From: Aquirufa ecclesiirivi
GTDB lineage: Bacteria > Bacteroidota > Bacteroidia > Cytophagales > Spirosomataceae
DNA length: 64,000 bases
Assembly (NCBI RefSeq): GCF_011250515.1
Contig: NZ_JAANOP010000002.1
Coordinates: 372,001 to 436,000, forward strand
Direction: 5' to 3'
The stretch's first letter is position 1; each line of letters opens with the position of its first letter. Positions 1-9,066 of the stretch are shown here, one piece after another. The notes under the pieces were generated by a model. It did no database searches, had not been told where the DNA came from, and saw nothing but the letters and a program-made list of their open reading frames with translations. Made by a program: the position numbers and the translations under genes.

Positions 1-150
1 GAAAATTTCAAAAACCACGGGATACCTTGTATCACACTAAGTAACTATGATGTATTAATTGATGAGGCCGTTAAATTAAATCACGTCACTGAAACTCAAT
101 TAATGACATTACAAGATTGGCGAATTAACCCTAGCGAGTGGCGCAAATAA
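1..150 (+). CDS. pyrE: Orotate phosphoribosyltransferase, 3' end only
   Basis: The first 49 codons run open from the window edge to a TAA stop. They end in a stretch like the PyrE C-terminus of Bacteroidota: a short helix with LQDWRINPSEWRK after a segment containing IPCITLSNYDVL. PyrE joins orotate and PRPP to make orotidine 5'-phosphate in pyrimidine synthesis. The catalytic domain and PRPP-binding loop lie outside the window, so the call rests on the tail alone. The gene converges on dprA with one base between the stop codons. Confidence 0.6.
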   Translation, partial: ENFKNHGIPCITLSNYDVLIDEAVKLNHVTETQLMTLQDWRINPSEWRK

Positions 151-151
151 A

Positions 152-1252
152 TCATTTTAGTCCATATCGATGCCCTGGCAATGTTTTTATAAAACCTTGA
201 AACTCCAAGTTTAATAAAAGCATTGCCAGTTGATTGACTCCTTTCTGCAACTTCCAAGCTATTTCATCCAAAGCCAATACCTTCTCTTGATGAAGTAAAG
301 ACAAAATTTGACTTTCATCATCCGTCAATCTACTCCATAACAAGCTTTTATTTTTAACTATTTTATCTGGATTGGATTGCCAGTTAAGCTGCTCCTTACA
401 AGTCTCCCAATCTGTATAAATGGTTGCCTGATTTTTTAGAATCAACCGATTGCAGCCTTCTGAAAATACTTTTTGTAAATTCCCAGGAACAGCAAACACA
501 TCACGATGGTAATTATTAGCATATTCTGCAGTGATCAAAGCTCCTCCTTTTTCCGCTGCTTCGACCACAATGGTGGCATCTGACATACCCGCAATAATTC
601 GATTTCGCAAAGGAAAAAATCTTGGGTCGGGCTTTTGATGAAATGGATGTTCTGACAAAATACCTCCCATTTCCATCATTTGATGGGCATATTTAATATG
701 TAAAGAGGGATAAATGCGTTGAAAGCCTCCTGCCAAAACCGCAATGGTAGGGACTTTTAATTCAATGCAAGCTTGATGTAAAGCGATATCGATTCCATAA
801 GCTAAGCCACTCACAAAAATTACCTCATCATCGACAGAATCCTTCACAATTTGATAGGTCATTTCACGACCATATTCGGTGGCTTTCCTTGTTCCCACCA
901 AAGCCATCACTTTATCATGCTGAAAATTCACATTCCCTTTAAAATACAGCAATAAGGGAGCGTCGTATAATTGCTTTAATCGATTTGGATATCCTTCATC
1001 CAAATAAAAAAATAGCCTTATTTGCTCCTTTTGACAATCCGAATATATCTTTTCTGCCTCGCTCAAGACCTGATTGAACTTGATTTCATGAGCAATCATG
1101 GGTCCGATATGCGGAACTTTCTGCAAAGTGGAAGTAGTTGAAAGGAAAACTTGTTTGGCAGAACCTATGTAGGAGATTAATCGTCGAGCATGTACGATTC
1201 CAATCTGAGGAACTAAACTAAGGGCAATTTGGAATACTTTTTCTTCTTCCAT
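152..1252 (-). CDS. dprA: DNA processing protein DprA
   Basis: The 366-residue protein has the DprA layout: an N-terminal helix-hairpin-helix region (about 1-75), a Rossmann-like core (about 85-285) and a C-terminal winged-helix region (about 305-366). Core motifs are clear: ALVGTRKATEYG, VSGLAYGIDIALHQ, AVLAGGFQRIYP, a PLRNRIIAGMSDATIVVEA stretch, and GGALITAEYA. DprA binds single-stranded DNA and loads RecA during natural transformation, although many non-competent bacteria also keep it. The length is normal. It lies 36 bases downstream of a MerR gene on the same strand and may be co-transcribed with it. Confidence 0.95.
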   Translation of the reverse strand: MEEEKVFQIALSLVPQIGIVHARRLISYIGSAKQVFLSTTSTLQKVPHIGPMIAHEIKFNQVLSEAEKIYSDCQKEQIRLFFYLDEGYPNRLKQLYDAPLLLYFKGNVNFQHDKVMALVGTRKATEYGREMTYQIVKDSVDDEVIFVSGLAYGIDIALHQACIELKVPTIAVLAGGFQRIYPSLHIKYAHQMMEMGGILSEHPFHQKPDPRFFPLRNRIIAGMSDATIVVEAAEKGGALITAEYANNYHRDVFAVPGNLQKVFSEGCNRLILKNQATIYTDWETCKEQLNWQSNPDKIVKNKSLLWSRLTDDESQILSLLHQEKVLALDEIAWKLQKGVNQLAMLLLNLEFQGFIKTLPGHRYGLK

Positions 1253-1288
1253 CGGGCTTTAAATGAAACATTTCCCGAAAGAAAAAAA

Positions 1289-1618
1289 TCATTCACCCAA
1301 ATCCTCGCGTAGCCCTTGTAAAAACTGTCGAATTTCAGTTAACTGATTAATTAAAGGCGTATTGATGTTTTTTGCTTCTCCTCGATGGTTGATAGCTTGC
1401 TTGGCCCCTTCGATGGTTAAGCCCTTTTCATCGATCAACTGTATGAGCACTTTGATCTTCTCTATATCCTCTGGCGTGTATTTTCTAATACCACTGGATC
1501 TGCGTTTCGGCATCAAATGGGGAAATTGCGTTTCCCAATACCTCAATTTGGAAGTTTTCACCTTGAAAATCTCGGCTACCTCAGATATTGAATAATATTG
1601 CTTATTAAACTGTTCCAT
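1289..1618 (-). CDS. MerR family transcriptional regulator
   Basis: This is a 109-residue protein with an N-terminal MerR winged helix-turn-helix: YYSISEVAEIFKVKTSKLRYWE, followed by the arm FPHLMPKRRSSGIRKYTPED. A short helical tail follows. There is no sizeable effector domain and no metal-binding Cys cluster, so the ligand is unknown. I chose the ATG at 1618 (MEQFNKQ); a GTG 15 bases upstream is in frame but would add only MLIYS. Short MerR proteins of this type are widespread in Bacteroidota. The gene is divergent from alaS. Confidence 0.85.
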   Translation of the reverse strand: MEQFNKQYYSISEVAEIFKVKTSKLRYWETQFPHLMPKRRSSGIRKYTPEDIEKIKVLIQLIDEKGLTIEGAKQAINHRGEAKNINTPLINQLTEIRQFLQGLREDLGE

Positions 1619-1673
1619 CGAATAAATTAACACCTTGTTCTATTGCAAAATCTAGAATTCGAATAAAATCATG

Positions 1674-1681
1674 TAATTTTG
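1674..1681 (+). promoter_or_regulatory. Candidate -7 element upstream of alaS
   Basis: TAATTTTG is an exact match to the Bacteroidota TAnnTTTG -7 element. It lies 62 bases before the preferred alaS ATG and inside the alaS/merR divergent gap. I do not see a TTG at the usual spacing of about 19-21 bases upstream, so the promoter is only partly supported. Confidence 0.45.
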
Positions 1682-1743
1682 CACTTCCTTTGATTAGAAA
1701 AATCAGGAAAAATAAAATTACCCATAATTTCGATATTAAACCA

Positions 1744-4380
1744 ATGACTTCAACGGAGATCCGCCAGCAATTTTTAGCTTTTTTTCAATCGAAAGGACAT
1801 TTAATTGTACCATCTGCTCCATTAGTAGCCAAGAATGACCCTACCCTATTATTTAATAACTCAGGTATGGCCCAATTCAAGGATTTTTTCTTGGGAAATG
1901 GCACTCCTCCTTCGAAAAGAATTGCTGATACACAAAAATGTTTGCGTGTTTCTGGAAAGCATAATGACCTAGAGGATGTCGGTTTTGATACCTACCACCA
2001 TACCATGTTTGAAATGTTGGGCAATTGGTCTTTTGGAGATTATTTTAAAAAAGAAGCTTTGGCATGGTCTTGGGAATTATTAACCGAAGTTTATAAGCTA
2101 CCCAAAGAGCGTATATATGTATCCGTATTTGAAGGAGATGCCAAAGATGGGGTTCCTTTTGATCAAGAGGCTTTTGATATTTGGAAAGCCATTGTTGGAG
2201 AAGAACGAATTATCCTAGGTAATAAAAAAGATAATTTTTGGGAAATGGGCGAAACGGGTCCATGCGGTCCTTGTTCCGAAATACATATAGACCTTAGAAA
2301 TCAAGATGAAGTTGATCGAATTCCGGGTAAATCATTAGTGAATGCAGATCATCCTCAGGTAGTTGAAATATGGAACAATGTGTTCATGCAGTTCGAGCGT
2401 ATGGCAGATGGTTCTTTGGTTTCTCTACCTTCTAAACACGTGGATACAGGAATGGGGTTTGAACGTCTATGCATGGCGATTCAAGGGAAACAATCCAATT
2501 ATGATACGGATGTATTCCAAGGAAGCATTCAGCATCTAGCTAAGAAAAGCGGAATAGCTTATGGACAAGATCAATGGACGGACATCGCTATGCGAGTTAT
2601 TGCTGACCATATTCGGGCCATCGCCTTTTCTATTTCTGATGGACAATTACCTTCCAATGCCAAAGCTGGCTATGTCATTCGTCGAATTTTACGTCGTGCC
2701 GTACGTTATGGCTACACTTATTTAGGCTTCAAAGAGCCTTTTATGCATGAATTAATTCCATTGTTGGCTCAACAGTTTAGCGGTGTATTTGACGAGCTTA
2801 TTTCGCAAGAAGCCTTTGTAGCAAAAGTAATCTACGAGGAAGAAGTATCATTCCTAAGAACGCTTTCAACAGGATTAGTTCGCTTGGATAAATTAATGGA
2901 AGAAACTCAAGCCAAAGGAACCCAAATTTTAACGGGTGAAGATGTCTTCGAACTAAACGATACATATGGATTTCCTGTAGATTTAACTGCCTTAATAGCC
3001 CGTGAGAAAGGCATGGATATTGATGAACCAGGATTCCAACAAGCCTTGAATGCTCAAAAAAATCGTTCAAGAAAAGACGCTGGTGCAAGTGCAGAAGATT
3101 GGGTAAACTTATTTGATAGTGATGAAATCTCTTTTGTTGGATACGATCATACTACCTGGACCACCCGTGTGGTGAAATACCAAAAAGTACAGAATAAAGC
3201 TGGAATACAATATAAAATTGTGTTAGAAAGTACTCCATTCTACGCTGAGTCGGGAGGACAAGTTGGTGATTCTGGATTTATGTATTTCAATAAATCAGGA
3301 AAACGTATTGCCATCTCAGATACTAAAAAGGAAAATGATTTAATTGTTCATTGGACTACTGATTCGAGCATTGAAGAACTAGCTCAGGAGGAGGAAGTTG
3401 TGGCGCAAATCGATGAAAGCCGTAGAAATGCCATTACGAGTCATCATAGCTCCACGCACTTAATGCAGGCTGCATTACAACAAATTCTTGGTAAGCACGT
3501 AGCACAAAAAGGTAGCTTAGTCAATGAGCAATTATTGCGTTTCGATTTCTCTCATTTTCAAAAAGTTACAGATGAAGAATTGAAGCAGATTGAAGATATG
3601 GTGAATACCAAAATTGCTGCCAATATTCCCCTAGTGGAAGAAAGAAATGTACCGATTTCACAGGCAAAAGATAAAGGTGCCATGGCATTATTTGGCGAAA
3701 AATACGGTGATTTTGTTCGTGTGATTACATTTGACCCTACTTATTCCGTTGAACTTTGTGGAGGAACACATGTGAAATCCACCGGTGAGATTGCCTTATT
3801 TAAGATATTATCAGAAAGTTCAGTCGCTACGGGTGTTAGACGAATTGAAGCAGTAACGTCTCAAAAAGCCTTTGATTTATTAAATCAACAAGCGAATCAA
3901 TTAGATCAAATAATTGAGCTTTTAAAAGCCCCAAAAGATATTGTCAAAGCTGTGGCTAGTTTGATCGAACAAAATTCTAGCTTACAAAAAACCATTGCTC
4001 AATACCAAGCGAATGAGATCAAGTTATTGAAAGCTGAATTGACTCAACAGATTTTAGGCAAAGGTGAATTGCTCTACTTGATTCAACAAGTGGCGGTACC
4101 TCAGGCAGATGCCTTGAAAAATTTGGCTTTTGATTTGAGCAATGAACATCAAAATTTATTCTGTCTATTGGTAGCGGAAATAGATGGGAAAGCTAGTTTA
4201 GCTCTAGCTATTTCCAAAGAATTAGTCGCAAACAAATCATTGGATGCTGGTAAAATCATACGTGATTTAGCAAAAGAGGTACAAGGTGGAGGTGGTGGAC
4301 AAGCATTTTTGGCTACAGCCGGTGGACAAAACCCTCAAGGAATACCCCAAGTAATAAAACTGGCTCAACAATTCATTTAA
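1744..4380 (+). CDS. alaS: Alanyl-tRNA synthetase
   Basis: AlaS charges tRNA-Ala. With the ATG at 1744 it has 878 residues, the normal length. The N-terminus reads MTSTEIRQQFLAFFQSKGH, typical of the family. Class II aminoacylation motifs follow (SGMAQFKDFFLG, KCLRVSGKHNDLEDVG, ETGPCGPCSEIH, VDTGMGFERL). The editing domain carries the zinc motifs HHSSTHL and CGGTH, and the C-Ala region ends with the GGGGGQ motif. An upstream TTG at 1690 is in frame but would add a basic extension unlike the family. It is followed 7 bases later by pabB. Confidence 0.98.
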   Translation: MTSTEIRQQFLAFFQSKGHLIVPSAPLVAKNDPTLLFNNSGMAQFKDFFLGNGTPPSKRIADTQKCLRVSGKHNDLEDVGFDTYHHTMFEMLGNWSFGDYFKKEALAWSWELLTEVYKLPKERIYVSVFEGDAKDGVPFDQEAFDIWKAIVGEERIILGNKKDNFWEMGETGPCGPCSEIHIDLRNQDEVDRIPGKSLVNADHPQVVEIWNNVFMQFERMADGSLVSLPSKHVDTGMGFERLCMAIQGKQSNYDTDVFQGSIQHLAKKSGIAYGQDQWTDIAMRVIADHIRAIAFSISDGQLPSNAKAGYVIRRILRRAVRYGYTYLGFKEPFMHELIPLLAQQFSGVFDELISQEAFVAKVIYEEEVSFLRTLSTGLVRLDKLMEETQAKGTQILTGEDVFELNDTYGFPVDLTALIAREKGMDIDEPGFQQALNAQKNRSRKDAGASAEDWVNLFDSDEISFVGYDHTTWTTRVVKYQKVQNKAGIQYKIVLESTPFYAESGGQVGDSGFMYFNKSGKRIAISDTKKENDLIVHWTTDSSIEELAQEEEVVAQIDESRRNAITSHHSSTHLMQAALQQILGKHVAQKGSLVNEQLLRFDFSHFQKVTDEELKQIEDMVNTKIAANIPLVEERNVPISQAKDKGAMALFGEKYGDFVRVITFDPTYSVELCGGTHVKSTGEIALFKILSESSVATGVRRIEAVTSQKAFDLLNQQANQLDQIIELLKAPKDIVKAVASLIEQNSSLQKTIAQYQANEIKLLKAELTQQILGKGELLYLIQQVAVPQADALKNLAFDLSNEHQNLFCLLVAEIDGKASLALAISKELVANKSLDAGKIIRDLAKEVQGGGGGQAFLATAGGQNPQGIPQVIKLAQQFI

Positions 4381-4387
4381 AATTACC

Positions 4388-5362
4388 ATGAAGGACATCC
4401 CTTTTATCTCCTTAGATCAAGCTGTTGAAGGCATGGATCAATGGGGTTTGGAGGGACGTCCATTTGTGTTTATTTGTGATTATAAAGGAGAAAAAGTTTG
4501 GTGGGGAAGCGAAGAAGAAGCAAAAACTTGGGGTATTTCATTGGAATTTAACAATAACAAAATCCCTTATTTCCCAGGCCCTATCCATTTTGAAAAATTC
4601 CCAATAAGCTATCAAGAATACTTAGTTAAATTTCACCAGGTTCAAGCTGGATTAAAACGGGGTGATTCCTTTTTGGTTAATTTAACTTTTCCTACCCCAA
4701 TTCAAACCAATCTAAGTTTAGAGGATATTTATCTACATACCAAGGCTAAATATAAATTACTCATTCAAGACCAATTGGTTGTATTCTCGCCAGAACCATT
4801 CATTCATATTGAAAATAATAAAATTCAAGCTTTTCCCATGAAAGGGACATTGGCAGCGAATGAAAAAAACCATCCTGAAGACTTACTTATAGATGCTAAA
4901 GAACAGGCTGAACATGCGACTATTGTTGATTTGATACGCAATGACATCAGTCGGGTGGCATTTCCTATACAAGTTGAAAAATACCAGTACATTGAACAAG
5001 TAAAGACGCATAGTCAAGATTTATGGCAAATGTCTTCCCTGATTTCGGGAGAATTAATGCCCCATTTTCAGCATAAATTTGGAAGTATTTTAAAAGCCCT
5101 GTTGCCAGCAGGTTCCATTACAGGTGCTCCCAAACATGCGACTATGGAAATAATAGAAAAAGCGGAAGGTTACAACCGAGGGTTTTATACGGGAATAATG
5201 GGAAAATTTGATGGAACTTCCTTATATTCAGGAGTTTTAATTAGATTTATAGAACAAATTAACCAAAAGCTAGTTTTTAAAAGTGGAGGAGGAATTACCG
5301 TCTTTTCAGATCCTGAAAAGGAGTATTTGGAATTAATCCAAAAAGTTTATCTAGCTATTTAA
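4388..5362 (+). CDS. pabB: Aminodeoxychorismate synthase component I
   Basis: This is a chorismate-binding enzyme of the PabB/TrpE family. It makes 4-amino-4-deoxychorismate from chorismate with ammonia from a glutaminase, the first step toward p-aminobenzoate and folate. Visible motifs are FPMKGT (the Lys that marks aminodeoxychorismate synthases rather than anthranilate synthases), VDLIRNDISRVA, and PAGSITGAPKHATMEIIE followed by GFYTGIMG. At 324 residues it lacks much of the N-terminal region of E. coli PabB (453), which is common in Bacteroidota. No pabA glutaminase is in the window. A pabC-like gene follows 3 bases later. Confidence 0.9.
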   Translation: MKDIPFISLDQAVEGMDQWGLEGRPFVFICDYKGEKVWWGSEEEAKTWGISLEFNNNKIPYFPGPIHFEKFPISYQEYLVKFHQVQAGLKRGDSFLVNLTFPTPIQTNLSLEDIYLHTKAKYKLLIQDQLVVFSPEPFIHIENNKIQAFPMKGTLAANEKNHPEDLLIDAKEQAEHATIVDLIRNDISRVAFPIQVEKYQYIEQVKTHSQDLWQMSSLISGELMPHFQHKFGSILKALLPAGSITGAPKHATMEIIEKAEGYNRGFYTGIMGKFDGTSLYSGVLIRFIEQINQKLVFKSGGGITVFSDPEKEYLELIQKVYLAI

Positions 5363-5365
5363 ATA

Positions 5366-5965
5366 ATGCCCACATTTTTAGAGACTGTTCATGTATTGAA
5401 TGGCGAAACACTTCATCTAAATTATCATCAAAAAAGAATTAATGATGTCTTTCATTATTACTTTCCCGACACTCCTGTTTTAAATATCCAAGATTATTTT
5501 GCTAGTTTAGAATTACCCCAATCGGGTAGCTATCGGGCACGACTAGTCTATCAAACGGAATGGGAATTTCACGAGTTTATTCCCTATAAATCGAAAAATA
5601 TCAAGCATTTAGCTATCGTCAATACCGATGATTTTGAATATTTTTTTAAATATGCTGATCGATCACATATTCTCAAAAAAGTAGCTGATCATCCAGAAGC
5701 AGATGATATCATTTTTTCTAAACATGGTAAATTACAAGATTCCAGTATAGCAAATTTGGCATTTAAAAAAGGGGATACCTGGTATACCCCCAAAGACCCT
5801 TTACATTGGGGCACTACTCGAAGAAGATTAATTGATGAACAAGTATTAGTGGAAAAAGACATTTGGATTTCGGAGTTAAGTGAATATAGCCACATCTGCC
5901 TCATCAATGTATTTAGGCCACTTTCAGATACTGATGCGCTTTTGCTTCCCAATGCAATTGTGTAA
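5366..5965 (+). CDS. Class IV aminotransferase, probable aminodeoxychorismate lyase
   Basis: This 199-residue PLP enzyme has the fold-type IV signature: a Lys-bearing segment KYADRSHILKK and the cofactor-binding stretch KLQDSSIANLAF. Its position 3 bases after pabB suggests that it releases p-aminobenzoate from aminodeoxychorismate (PabC role). It is shorter than E. coli PabC (269), which is usual for the Bacteroidota form. Class IV enzymes also include D-amino acid and branched-chain aminotransferases, so the assignment depends mainly on the operon. Confidence 0.82.
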   Translation: MPTFLETVHVLNGETLHLNYHQKRINDVFHYYFPDTPVLNIQDYFASLELPQSGSYRARLVYQTEWEFHEFIPYKSKNIKHLAIVNTDDFEYFFKYADRSHILKKVADHPEADDIIFSKHGKLQDSSIANLAFKKGDTWYTPKDPLHWGTTRRRLIDEQVLVEKDIWISELSEYSHICLINVFRPLSDTDALLLPNAIV

Positions 5966-5984
5966 ATTGTGTCTTCTTTAAGAC

Positions 5985-7418
5985 ATGAATCCTTCCAAAA
6001 GTCCTTCTTTTCTGTTGCATCAAAAGTTTCCCTTTGAGCCCACACCTTCTCAAACGGCACTATTTCAGAAATTGAATGATTTTATTGTGAATAAAGATGA
6101 ATGGGGAGCCCTCACTTTCATCATCAAAGGATATGCTGGAACTGGGAAAACGACGGTTATTTCCACCCTCATTAAAATTTTATCAAGTTTCGGTTATAAA
6201 ACTCAATTGCTAGCTCCAACCGGTCGGGCAGCAAAGGTCATGGCCAATTATGCCAAGAAAAAGGCCTTTACGATCCACAAGAAAATTTACCGACAAGTCA
6301 GCAACCCTAATTCAGGGGCACTCGTATTTCAACGAATGAATAACTATGCGACCAACACCGTTTTCATTGTGGATGAAGCGTCCATGATAACCGATGAATC
6401 TGATTTTGGTACCAATAGCTTATTAACGGATTTAATTGAATATGTATTTACTAATCCAGAAAATGGGCATACCGGTAATAAATTGATATTTGTAGGTGAT
6501 ACAGCTCAATTACCCCCCGTAGGAAAGAGCCTTTCTCCTGCCCTATCTAAAGATTATATCAGCAATGAATTCCACATGGAAGTATTGGACCATGAATTAA
6601 CGGATGTGATGCGTCAAGACATACATTCTGGAATTTTATACAATGCCACCAATCTGCGAGAATTATTGAATCAATCTTCACAACAGATCCAATTTAATAC
6701 CAAATCATTTAAAGATTTTTTCAAAATGACAGGTGAAAAGGTAGAAGATGGGATGCAGTATGCCTATAGGAAATTTGGAAAAGAAGAAACCATTTTGCTT
6801 ACAAGATCGAATAAAAGTGCCGTTCAATACAATGAATTTGTACGGAGATGCATTTTATACCAAGAAGATGAAATTAGCAGTGGAGATTTATTGATGATTG
6901 TTCGAAATAATTACCATTGGCTAGATGAAGATTCTCCAGCTGGATTCTTAGCCAATGGAGATTTTGTGGAAGTGATGAAAATCAAAAAGCAGGAAGACAT
7001 GCATGGTTTTCGTTTTCTGAACGTAAGTCTACGTTTGTGTGATTATGAAGATCATCCTGAGGTGGAGGCCAAAATTTTATTAGATACACTTCATTCAGCT
7101 GAATCTGCTTTAGGCAAAGAAGCCAATAAAAAATTGTATGATTCGGTTTGTGAAGATTATGCCCATATAACCAAGAAAAAAGAAAGAATGGAAGCCATTC
7201 GAAAAGACCCATATTTAAATGCGCTTCAAGTAAAATTTGCTTATGCATTAACCTGCCACAAATCTCAAGGAGGACAATGGAAAGCCGTTTTTGTGGATCA
7301 AGGTTATCTTAAAGAAGAACAAATAGATGCAGAATACATCCGCTGGTTATATACAGCTATAACGCGCGCCACTCATGAACTATTTTTGGTCAATTTTCAT
7401 GAGCGATTTTTCCCCTAA
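5985..7418 (+). CDS. RecD-like ATP-dependent DNA helicase
   Basis: This 477-residue superfamily 1 helicase has Walker A GYAGTGKTT, then APTGRAAKVM (motif Ia), Walker B VFIVDEASMI, motif III FVGDTAQLPPVG, and a C-terminal UvrD_C_2 domain containing TCHKSQGGQW and WLYTAITRAT. The arrangement matches the RecD/RecD2 family without the long N-terminal region of RecD2. It probably unwinds DNA in repair, but its partner is not visible. It starts 20 bases after the pabC-like gene, so it could share that transcript. Confidence 0.85.
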   Translation: MNPSKSPSFLLHQKFPFEPTPSQTALFQKLNDFIVNKDEWGALTFIIKGYAGTGKTTVISTLIKILSSFGYKTQLLAPTGRAAKVMANYAKKKAFTIHKKIYRQVSNPNSGALVFQRMNNYATNTVFIVDEASMITDESDFGTNSLLTDLIEYVFTNPENGHTGNKLIFVGDTAQLPPVGKSLSPALSKDYISNEFHMEVLDHELTDVMRQDIHSGILYNATNLRELLNQSSQQIQFNTKSFKDFFKMTGEKVEDGMQYAYRKFGKEETILLTRSNKSAVQYNEFVRRCILYQEDEISSGDLLMIVRNNYHWLDEDSPAGFLANGDFVEVMKIKKQEDMHGFRFLNVSLRLCDYEDHPEVEAKILLDTLHSAESALGKEANKKLYDSVCEDYAHITKKKERMEAIRKDPYLNALQVKFAYALTCHKSQGGQWKAVFVDQGYLKEEQIDAEYIRWLYTAITRATHELFLVNFHERFFP

Positions 7419-7419
7419 C

Positions 7420-7920
7420 CTAGATTTTTGTTCCAGCTATCTTGTCATTTATCGAATCTATACTCTCTAAATCATCGTAGTGAGAAACAATTTCCGATAA
7501 TAATTGATTTAACTCCACCAATCGCTCTTGACCTACTATTTCAGCAAATTTTTGTTCAATATGCGCTCTCGATTTCATTAAATCTTCTAAAAATTGATTA
7601 CCTTTCTCTGTACAAAATAAAAAAGAAGAACGTAAATCATGAGGATTGTTAGTAGAAATGATGTATCCTTCTTGGATTAATTCATTTACCAACTTACTCA
7701 TAGCTTGCTTACTTATTTTTGCTATTTTGGCCAAATCAGTCGAAGTAACTCCCTGTTCAGCAAGATTCATTAAAACAATGATATGCCCTATTTTGAAGTT
7801 TTCATAACCTAAACTTCTTAAAAAAGTACCGTTCATTGATTGTACAATGCGATAAGACTTTACCAAAAGCCTAGATAAAAACATGTGTTTGGAATAATCA
7901 GTTGGTGTATTTTGATACAT
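7420..7920 (-). CDS. MarR family transcriptional regulator
   Basis: This 166-residue protein has a central MarR winged helix: a segment with GVTSTDLAKIAKISKQAMSK as the DNA-recognition helices and a wing around ISTNNPHDLRSS. Helical dimerisation segments flank it. I took the ATG at 7920; a TTG 15 bases upstream is possible. It is divergent from an EmrA-EmrB-TolC type efflux operon, the classic arrangement for a local MarR repressor that is released by a small toxic ligand. A palindrome in the 104-base gap between the two start codons is a good operator candidate. Confidence 0.88.
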   Translation of the reverse strand: MYQNTPTDYSKHMFLSRLLVKSYRIVQSMNGTFLRSLGYENFKIGHIIVLMNLAEQGVTSTDLAKIAKISKQAMSKLVNELIQEGYIISTNNPHDLRSSFLFCTEKGNQFLEDLMKSRAHIEQKFAEIVGQERLVELNQLLSEIVSHYDDLESIDSINDKIAGTKI

Positions 7921-7964
7921 AATAAGATTTTTCAATCACGCTAAAATACTAAAAATTAATAACT

Positions 7965-7981
7965 AGTCAACCAACTTGACT
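7965..7981. promoter_or_regulatory. Palindromic operator candidate for the MarR regulator
   Basis: AGTCAA, a 5-base spacer CCAAC, and TTGACT form a perfect 6+6 inverted repeat. It lies 45 bases upstream of marR and 44 bases upstream of the membrane fusion protein gene. Half-sites of the AGTCAA/TTGACT type occur in many MarR-family operators. A site here could repress both transcripts. Binding is inferred from position and symmetry only. Confidence 0.5.
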
Positions 7982-8024
7982 TTGTTCTATAAGCTTCTTT
8001 ACTTTGTTACAAAATAATTGTACT

Positions 8025-9062
8025 ATGTCTACTTCTCAAAAACCAAAATCTTATCTCCCAAAAATCATTTTAGCCGTAGTTTTACTCATTGGAGGATATT
8101 TCGGTTATAAGAAATACCAATATGCCACTTCTCATGAAGACACGGATAATGCTCAAATTGAAGCCTATTTTATTCCAGTCTTACCTAGAATGGCAGGATT
8201 TGTAAAAAAAGTATATGTCAATGATTATGACCAAGTTAAAAAAGGTCAATTGATATTAGAAATTGATTCTGATGAAGCGGCATTGGCATTAGAAGAAATG
8301 CAAGTAGAGGTAGAACAAGCGCAAGCTGATATAGAAAGTGCAAAAGCAAATGTAACGAATCTAAAGAAAAGTATAGAAGCCCAACAGAGTCTGGTCAAAT
8401 CAGCGGAATTGGCGAATAATAAGTATACACGAGATGTCGCTAGAAATGCAGCTTTAGAATCAGCCAAAGCCATAACACGGCAACAATTGATTGATAGTCA
8501 AGATTTGGCTGAACAAGGTGCAGTTAAATACCAAGGAGCAAAAGCAGAATTAAGTAGTACTCAATCGAAAATTGGCATCTTACAAGCTACCTTACATAAA
8601 GCTGAAATAGCTTTAAAGTTGAAAAAAGTAAAGGTTCAACAACAGAAACTGAAACTAAGCTACAATAAGGTCTATGCTCCTGCTGATGGGAAAATCGGTA
8701 AGAAATCCGTAGAACCAGGTCAATTCATTCAAGTCTCTCAGCCATTGATGACCATCATGGATGATAGTCGATATTGGGTTGTTGCAAACTATAAAGAAAC
8801 CCAAGTTGAATCTTTAAAGGTAGGAATGGCCACTGAAATAAAAATTGATGCGTATCCAGAAATCACCCTAACAGGCCGTATTTTATCAATTTCTGAATCT
8901 ACTGGGGCAAAAACTACGCTACTTCCTCCTGATAATGCCTCAGGAAACTTTGTTAAAGTGACTCAACGAATCCCAGTGAAAATTGAAATATTGAATGCCG
9001 ATAAATACAAAGATATTTTACGTGCCGGTTTATCATTGGATGTATCAGTTCCCATAAACTAA
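8025..9062 (+). CDS. EmrA/HlyD-type membrane fusion protein
   Basis: This 345-residue periplasmic adaptor has one N-terminal membrane anchor (about residues 12-30), a biotinyl-lipoyl-like half ending near EAYFIPVLPRMAGFV, a long coiled-coil hairpin (about 80-215), and a returning lipoyl/barrel half with YAPADGKIGKKSVEPGQ. It would bridge the inner-membrane EmrB-like pump and the TolC-like channel. The ATG at 8025 is preferred over an in-frame TTG at 8004 because the anchor then starts close to the N-terminus. The pump gene starts 4 bases after its stop. Confidence 0.9.
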   Translation: MSTSQKPKSYLPKIILAVVLLIGGYFGYKKYQYATSHEDTDNAQIEAYFIPVLPRMAGFVKKVYVNDYDQVKKGQLILEIDSDEAALALEEMQVEVEQAQADIESAKANVTNLKKSIEAQQSLVKSAELANNKYTRDVARNAALESAKAITRQQLIDSQDLAEQGAVKYQGAKAELSSTQSKIGILQATLHKAEIALKLKKVKVQQQKLKLSYNKVYAPADGKIGKKSVEPGQFIQVSQPLMTIMDDSRYWVVANYKETQVESLKVGMATEIKIDAYPEITLTGRILSISESTGAKTTLLPPDNASGNFVKVTQRIPVKIEILNADKYKDILRAGLSLDVSVPIN

Positions 9063-9066
9063 TACA

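Noticed and set aside
1690-1743. N-terminal extension of AlaS from a TTG
   Set aside because: The extra 18 residues are unlike the family, and a conserved start at the ATG 1744 follows.
2798-3088. Minus-strand open frame inside alaS
   Set aside because: It lies wholly within a strongly conserved gene and has no recognisable protein features.
7998-8006. TACTTTG as a promoter for the efflux operon
   Set aside because: It has one base too few between TA and TTTG to match TAnnTTTG, so it was not listed.
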